Shown here in pieces: positions 59,187-64,000 of a DNA stretch of 64,000 bases. The stretch covers positions 314,264,210 through 314,328,209 of the forward strand of contig OW240916.1 in NCBI GenBank assembly GCA_933207985.1, written 5' to 3'. The translations under genes were made by a program, and so were the position numbers. The notes under the pieces were generated by a model that saw nothing but the letters and a program-made list of their open reading frames with translations, did no database searches and was not told the DNA's origin. Position 1 is the stretch's first letter; the number at the start of each line of letters is the position of its first letter. Origin of the DNA: Pelobates cultripes. Its lineage: Eukaryota > Chordata > Amphibia > Anura > Pelobatidae.

Positions 59187-60246
59187 CTTGCAGTCACTGG
59201 CCGAACTACCGTGGTCGCAGCTGTGACCAGCCCCATCACTTCAGGGGGCCCGGGCGACCAACGGACCACTGTAACCGGGTGCCCACCGCCATGTGTTGTG
59301 GCCCCGGTCCGCACAGTGTAACTGCCGGGGTCGCATTAATGGAGCCGATCGGGTGGCCCATGCTGCTACTTCCTCACAGCTTCTGACATCATCGGAGGGG
59401 GTCAGTGTTGCGCTTTAACTGATGATGTCAGACGCTGGGAGGAAGTGATTGCCCTGGTCACTTCCTCCCAACAATCACAGGGGGTCGTGGGGGAGGAGGA
59501 AAGAGAGGAAGGAGTCAGAGTGGGAACTCTGACTCCCAACAGCCTGCACCACTGGACCCAAGGGAAAATTATCCTCCTGCAGCTAAAAGGTAGGAAACAG
59601 GAGGATGACTTAATCCTTTTGCATGTGTGTGTGTTAGTGTATGTGTGTGTGTCTGTATGTATGTATGTATGTATGTGTCTCTGTCTGTATGTATATGTGT
59701 CTGTGTGCTTGTGTCTGTATGTATGTGTGTCTGTGTGTATGTGTATCTGTGTGTATATGTGTGTGTCTGTATGCATGTGTCTGTGTGTGTGTGTGTGTGT
59801 GTATGTGTGTATATGTCTCTGTGTGTGTCTGGATGTATGTGTCTCTGTGTGTATGTGTGTGTTTGGATGTATGTGTGTTTGTATATCTGTGTGTATGTAT
59901 CTGTATGTTTGTATGTATGAGTGTGTATGTGTGTGTCTACATGTCTGTGTGTATGTATCTGTGTCTGTATGTATGGGTCTCTGTGTGTATGTGTGTGTGT
60001 TTGTATGTGTATGTGTGTCTGTATGTATGTGTGTGCTTATGTGTCTGTATGTATGTGTGTATATGTGTATGTATGCATGTGTCTACATGTATCTGTGCCT
60101 GTATGTGTCTGTGTGTGTGTCTATGTGTGTGTCTTCATGTGTATCTGTTTGTCTGCATGTGTGGGGGGTAGACAAATGGGGGGTAGGGAGGTAGGGCAAT
60201 TTTCTCACCAGGCACAATGGTTTATAGTTACGCCTCTGCTTGCAGT
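59187..60246. mobile_element. hAT-type MITE filled with TGTATG minisatellite (1044 bp)
   Basis: The element 59195-60238 begins CACTGGCCGAACTACCG and ends TATAGTTACGCCTCTG, whose inverse CAGAGGCGTAACTATA matches the start in CA..GGC..AACTA. The 8-bp target duplication CTTGCAGT is exact (59187-59194, 60239-60246). The interior 59620-60165 is an expanded TGTATGTGTGTCTG-type minisatellite. A GATGTCAGA inverted pair occurs around 59385-59435. No transposase. Confidence 0.88.
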
Positions 60247-61499
60247 GCTAAAACATTGGTGGAAAGTGACAGCTAATCACTCTCAGCCAGTGAGCTAAGC
60301 CCTGCACTGCCTGCCTTAACTTACTTCTGGCTCTCCATAGAAAATAGAGAAGGCAGAGAGCGGTACCACAATGACCCCAGGCAAAAAGTCAAACTGTTAT
60401 AAAACAGTATGACTACTTACAGTTGGGCCACCTGGGAACTCATGGCACCATAAGTACTTCAGCTTACTGTAGTGGTTATGGTGCTTGTAATGTTCCTTTA
60501 AATTTAGGCCTCATGCTGCATTGAAGTAGACAGGCTTAAACTTGTACCTTCCTCTCGTCCCCACTCACTTCTTGCCTTGTTGATGGAATTTCTGCTAAAG
60601 CACAAGAAACACAAGAAAAGAGCAGAGGAACGGAGCTAAGATCAATCTTTGATTCTACCGGGTACACAATACGTCTGTTCTCATCTACGGTGGAGCACAA
60701 CAACAGTTCAAGAAAGGCTAGGCGTCAATCACTTGTGAATTTCTAACGTGCTTGAAGATGGCCGCCTACATGAACTTACGAGCTAAGTCGCCTCGGTGCT
60801 CTGCATCCTGTACACCCAAGCTAAAGGAACACTATCGCATTAGGAATACAAACCTGTTCTTAGTTAAATTCAGCCTCTACCCCCTACATCATTTAACATA
60901 AAAAGAAATAAAATAAAGCATTTCACTCACCTTTTCCCAGTGCCGAGACTCTTTCGGCTCAGCTTAGCTTTCCGACTCCTGCGATGACCTTCTCCACCAT
61001 AAACCATTGGTCTCCTGAAGAAAAATGAACTTCTCAATCAGAATGGATCTCTGAGAAAGAAGTGAATTTTTCTCCAGGAATGATCTCCACTCCTCGCATA
61101 TAAGGTGTGGCTTAGTGGAGTGGGGTTCCATGGACTTTATTTTCTTTTGTCTTGATTTTGCAACGTGTGTGAATGATTTTGGTGAATGAGATTAAGCACC
61201 TCTATGTTGCTTCCCTATGGTATCAAGCCAAGCTCCGTAATAACACTGACATTTACCTTTTGCATATTTCTCGGCATCTCTCGAAGATATTATCATGAAC
61301 CTGACATAGAACGGTATTCGTTCATAAAATTAAGTACTTAAACCTCTGTCTCTGTAACACCAGCACTGTACGGTGAATCAGTGGATCATCACTAAGCCAG
61401 ATTTACTGGGACCTGATTAAAAAAAACTCTTATAGCTACTTTATTTCTTGTGCTCTTTCTACAGAATCCAATGCAAACATCGCTGTATAATCTGATTTA
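60247..61499. other. No gene; two isolated TTAA-MITE-like ends
   Basis: GTAATGTTCCTTTAA at about 60487-60501 and CTAAAGGAACACTATCGCAT at about 60823 look like ends of TTAA MITEs, but their partners were not identified. Nothing codes. Confidence 0.45.
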
Positions 61500-61650
61500 G
61501 AGGGTTATTTACTAAAGTGAGCATTCAAAGTGAATCTCGAATTTAAGACCAGAGTAGCCAAGCTAAACGCATAGTTGAATTTTTCCATGTTGATTACTTC
61601 GACCTTAGACTTAAAATTCACTTTGAATTCACACTTTGGTGACGAACTCT
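61500..61650. mobile_element. Small foldback MITE, family A
   Basis: GGGTTATTTACTAAAGTGAG at the left; CGACCTTAGACTTAAAATTC and CACACTTTGGTGACGAAC at the right. Same layout as 14089-14254, with the right-arm TTAA still uninterrupted. Confidence 0.8.
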
Positions 61651-62574
61651 GTTAGCGTCACTTTTTGTACAGTGAAAGGGAATATTTACACACAGTCGAA
61701 TGCTGAGCCCAAAGGGAAAAAAAAAAATAATCAAAAATGATTCTCCTATTAAAAGTAATAATAATAACAATAATAAGGAAGGATTATAATAATATATTTT
61801 TAGGCTGCGAGCTATTTAGGTTTTCAAATCCATCTGTTATCACATTGGGGTCATTATAATTACATAAGCAAAGCAGGAGTAATTTTAAAAAGATTATAAA
61901 ATGAATTTGCATTAGGCGTTTTCTCTTTATACCTAATATGTCAGGAACATTATAAAGATACCATGGGGACATAGTCTTCATTACTTTGATGTAGTCTTTG
62001 TATGACTCTGTAGAAATACAACAAGCCTACTGTGACCCCTTCATAATGCCGCCTCATATTTTATTGTTGCCTTGATCCCTTAATGAAGTAGCTACATTAC
62101 TAATGTATATCAAGTTTCTACATTTTACTGAATTTTATTAAACTGGATGCAATGTGACAGACGCGTTTCATTTTCACAGCTGTTTCATAATTTAAAGGTA
62201 ACAATATATATGTATTTTTTTAATTTGCCTTCTTACCCAGGGTGAGGACTTTAATAAATGAAATGAAACCTAAATGCAGGTTTTAAAATGATTAAAGAGT
62301 ATTTTTTTTTTTTTTTTTACCCAAAACCTTTTCTAAAATTACACAGCGAAAATATAATTAATAAAAATAAATATATTTCAAATAATGTTTCCCATAAAAC
62401 AGCAGCTGGGGTAACTTAGGGTATATTCATGTATGACATCTTATCCCCTTTAACTTTAATGTTAATTTTTATATAACCGCTGATTATAGATCTGATTTTA
62501 ATTTATATTTTATGAGACGAGTCATTTATGACGTCTTAATACTGTACTGAATAATACTGTATCAGAGTGATTAG
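61651..62574. other. No gene recognised; poly-T at 62302-62318
   Basis: AT-rich with (AAT/ATA) runs near 61757-61800. Nothing codes. Confidence 0.5.
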
Positions 62575-63230
62575 CTAAAGGGATATTTCAAAGTGAATTT
62601 CAAATTCAAGGTAGAAATATCCAGTCTGAAAACTTAGTTCCGCATCTTTGGCTTTAAAGGAATAGCAAAGGCATCAAAATAATTTCAGATTAATGAAGCA
62701 ATTTTAGATCATGCCCCTGCAGTCTCACTTCTCCATGCTCTGCCATTTAGGAGTTAAATCACTTTTGTTTCTGTTTATGCAGCCCTAGCCACAACTTCCC
62801 TGGCTGTGACTGACACAGCCTGCATGAAAAGCATGGTTTCATTTTTAATCAGATGTAACTTGCTTTAGAATTTTTCATCTCTTGCTCTATAAATTAAACT
62901 TTAATCACACACAGGAGGCTCCTGCAAGGCCAATAGGGCGAATTACAGAGCAGGTGATGAGAAATTCTAAATTAAACAGACTGTGCAATAAATGAAGTTT
63001 AAACATTAGATCTCTCTTTACATGAAGTGTTTAGAAAGCTGTATAAGACACATGCAGGGAGGAGTGGCTAGGGCTGTATACAATAAGTGATTTAACTCCT
63101 AAATGGCAAATAATTAATCAGTGAGACTATGCAGTCTATACACCAAAGCTGCTTTTGTAAGCTTGGTGCCTATAGTGTTTCTTTCAATTTGAAATTCACT
63201 TTGAATTCTTACGTTGGTGAAAAACCCTAG
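62575..63230. mobile_element. Family A MITE interrupted by a T2-like MITE
   Basis: Outer parts 62575-62653 (CTAAAGGGATATTTCAAAGT then GAATTTCAAATTCAAGG) and 63188-63230 (TTGAAATTCACTTTGAATTC then TTACGTTGGTGAAAAACCC) are family A. They are separated by the TTAA element at 62654-63187 in the same right-arm region as in 35313-35941. Confidence 0.75.
62654..63187. mobile_element. TTAA-type foldback MITE, 534 bp (old)
   Basis: Starts TTAAAGGAATAGCAAAGGC and ends CCTATAGTGTTTCTTTCAA (the last four bases TCAA differ from TTAA by one change). The whole element folds back: CCATTTAGGAGTTAAATCAC and GCAGCCCTAGCCAC on the left pair with GTGGCTAGGGCTG and GTGATTTAACTCCTAAATGG on the right. Confidence 0.75.
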
Positions 63231-64000
63231 ATATCAAGGGTTTCTTAAGACAAATTCCAGATCACAACAACAATATATATTTTAATGCTTTATTTATTTA
63301 TTTATTTATTTATTAAACAAGATCACTGATTGTAGGTTAACAAGGGTTCTACCTGTTTTAGCTGTCCTTAAATGTTATATTCAAACAGAGTAAGCCACAC
63401 AAAACAATTGGTGACCTCTGAGCCCACTGCCTTCACTTGCACACTTTATTTGGGTTTTAAAATGCTTGAAATAAAAGAAATCGTTTTCTACAATAAATAA
63501 TCTGAGATTCAACTGACCCAGACTGGTCCTTCTTCTGGTAACCCCAATGAACAACAAAGTAACAGCTCACCTAATTCTCTTATTTTTTATTTTTTTTACA
63601 GCACGGCTATTTTGATCTAACATATAACCGAACAGCCCTTTTGTTAATTCCTGACAATTAGTGCATAACACTTGCTGGATTGCCTTTTTTTTTTTTACTT
63701 TTTATAAACGTAGGTTGGTGTTCTGACCCTAGCAGTGATAGCCATGCTGTGTTTTCTGACCGAGACTGACCGAGGCTAACAGACATTGTAATTCAGTGCT
63801 CTGCTAACCCTGTGCTATCGAATTTCTAAGGCACTTTTTATTTTCCGAATACAATTGAAATTTCATTTCTCCAAAGAGAAAAACAATACATTAAGGTCAA
63901 ACCAACATGTAGCTTTTGCTGGAGGTGTGACTCGAGAGTCCCAATACTGAATAACTCATCATATCTTAATATGACTGAATGGATATGAACTAATGGAATT
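63231..64000. other. No gene; (TTTA)n near 63285-63315
   Basis: A tetranucleotide run (TTTATTTATT) near 63285-63315, then AT-rich sequence without recognised features to the window end. Confidence 0.55.

Noticed and set aside
59445..60298. 249-codon cysteine-rich frame and two overlapping ones
   Set aside because: Same reason: TGTATGTG repeats are open in all three frames. Not disulfide-rich peptides.

Overview
The window looks like non-coding, repeat-dense vertebrate DNA, most likely from an anuran amphibian. The reasons are TTAA-flanked MITEs with TTAAAGG termini like the T2 family described in Xenopus, a chromodomain Ty3/Gypsy element of the Tf1/sushi type, and relics of CR1-, L2-, L1- and REL-endonuclease-type LINEs beside Tc1 and hAT derivatives. 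The species assignment is inference. I recognise no host protein-coding exon, rRNA or tRNA. Almost every long reading frame is transposon-derived or is an artefact of TG/CA or G-rich repeats.

Layout. 1-12 kb: a short tandem duplication, a REL-endonuclease LINE relic (about 2.0-2.4 kb), a 52-bp tandem array beside a G-rich minisatellite and a GC-rich hAT-like end (3.07-3.89 kb), a CR1 tail (3.9-4.3 kb), two foldback sequences, an L2 LINE on the minus strand (8.9-9.9 kb) and a hAT-type MITE (10.3-11.2 kb). 12-24.5 kb: small MITEs, a hairpin-rich hAT MITE (16.7-17.9 kb), a CA-rich minisatellite (20.2-20.7 kb), a 32-bp minisatellite with a duplicated 321-bp higher-order block (22.2-23.2 kb) and an L1 ORF2 relic. 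24.5-36.6 kb: LINE relics, T2-like MITEs, a 148-bp hAT MITE, an internally deleted Tc1 element and a minus-strand L1 end.

36.65-42.04 kb holds the centrepiece, a nearly intact 5.4-kb Ty3/Gypsy element. It has a 5-bp target duplication, LTRs differing at only six aligned positions plus one 18-bp insertion, a gag with a zinc knuckle, and a pol with protease, RT, RNase H and integrase domains and a chromodomain cut by an in-frame stop. Its sequence predicts self-primed reverse transcription: ten bases at the predicted RNA 5' end are the exact complement of the primer-binding position just after the 5' LTR.

42-64 kb: a long stretch with no recognised repeat (42.0-46.2 kb), two large hAT-type MITEs filled with TG/CA minisatellite (one nested inside an older repeat and itself carrying a T2-like MITE), a partial and a complete solo LTR of one family, a second CR1 tail with a templated inversion, a further minisatellite-bearing hAT MITE and several nested small MITEs.

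The parts do not form a host pathway. The window is a record of successive transposon insertions, and many insertions are datable by nesting and supported by visible target-site duplications.
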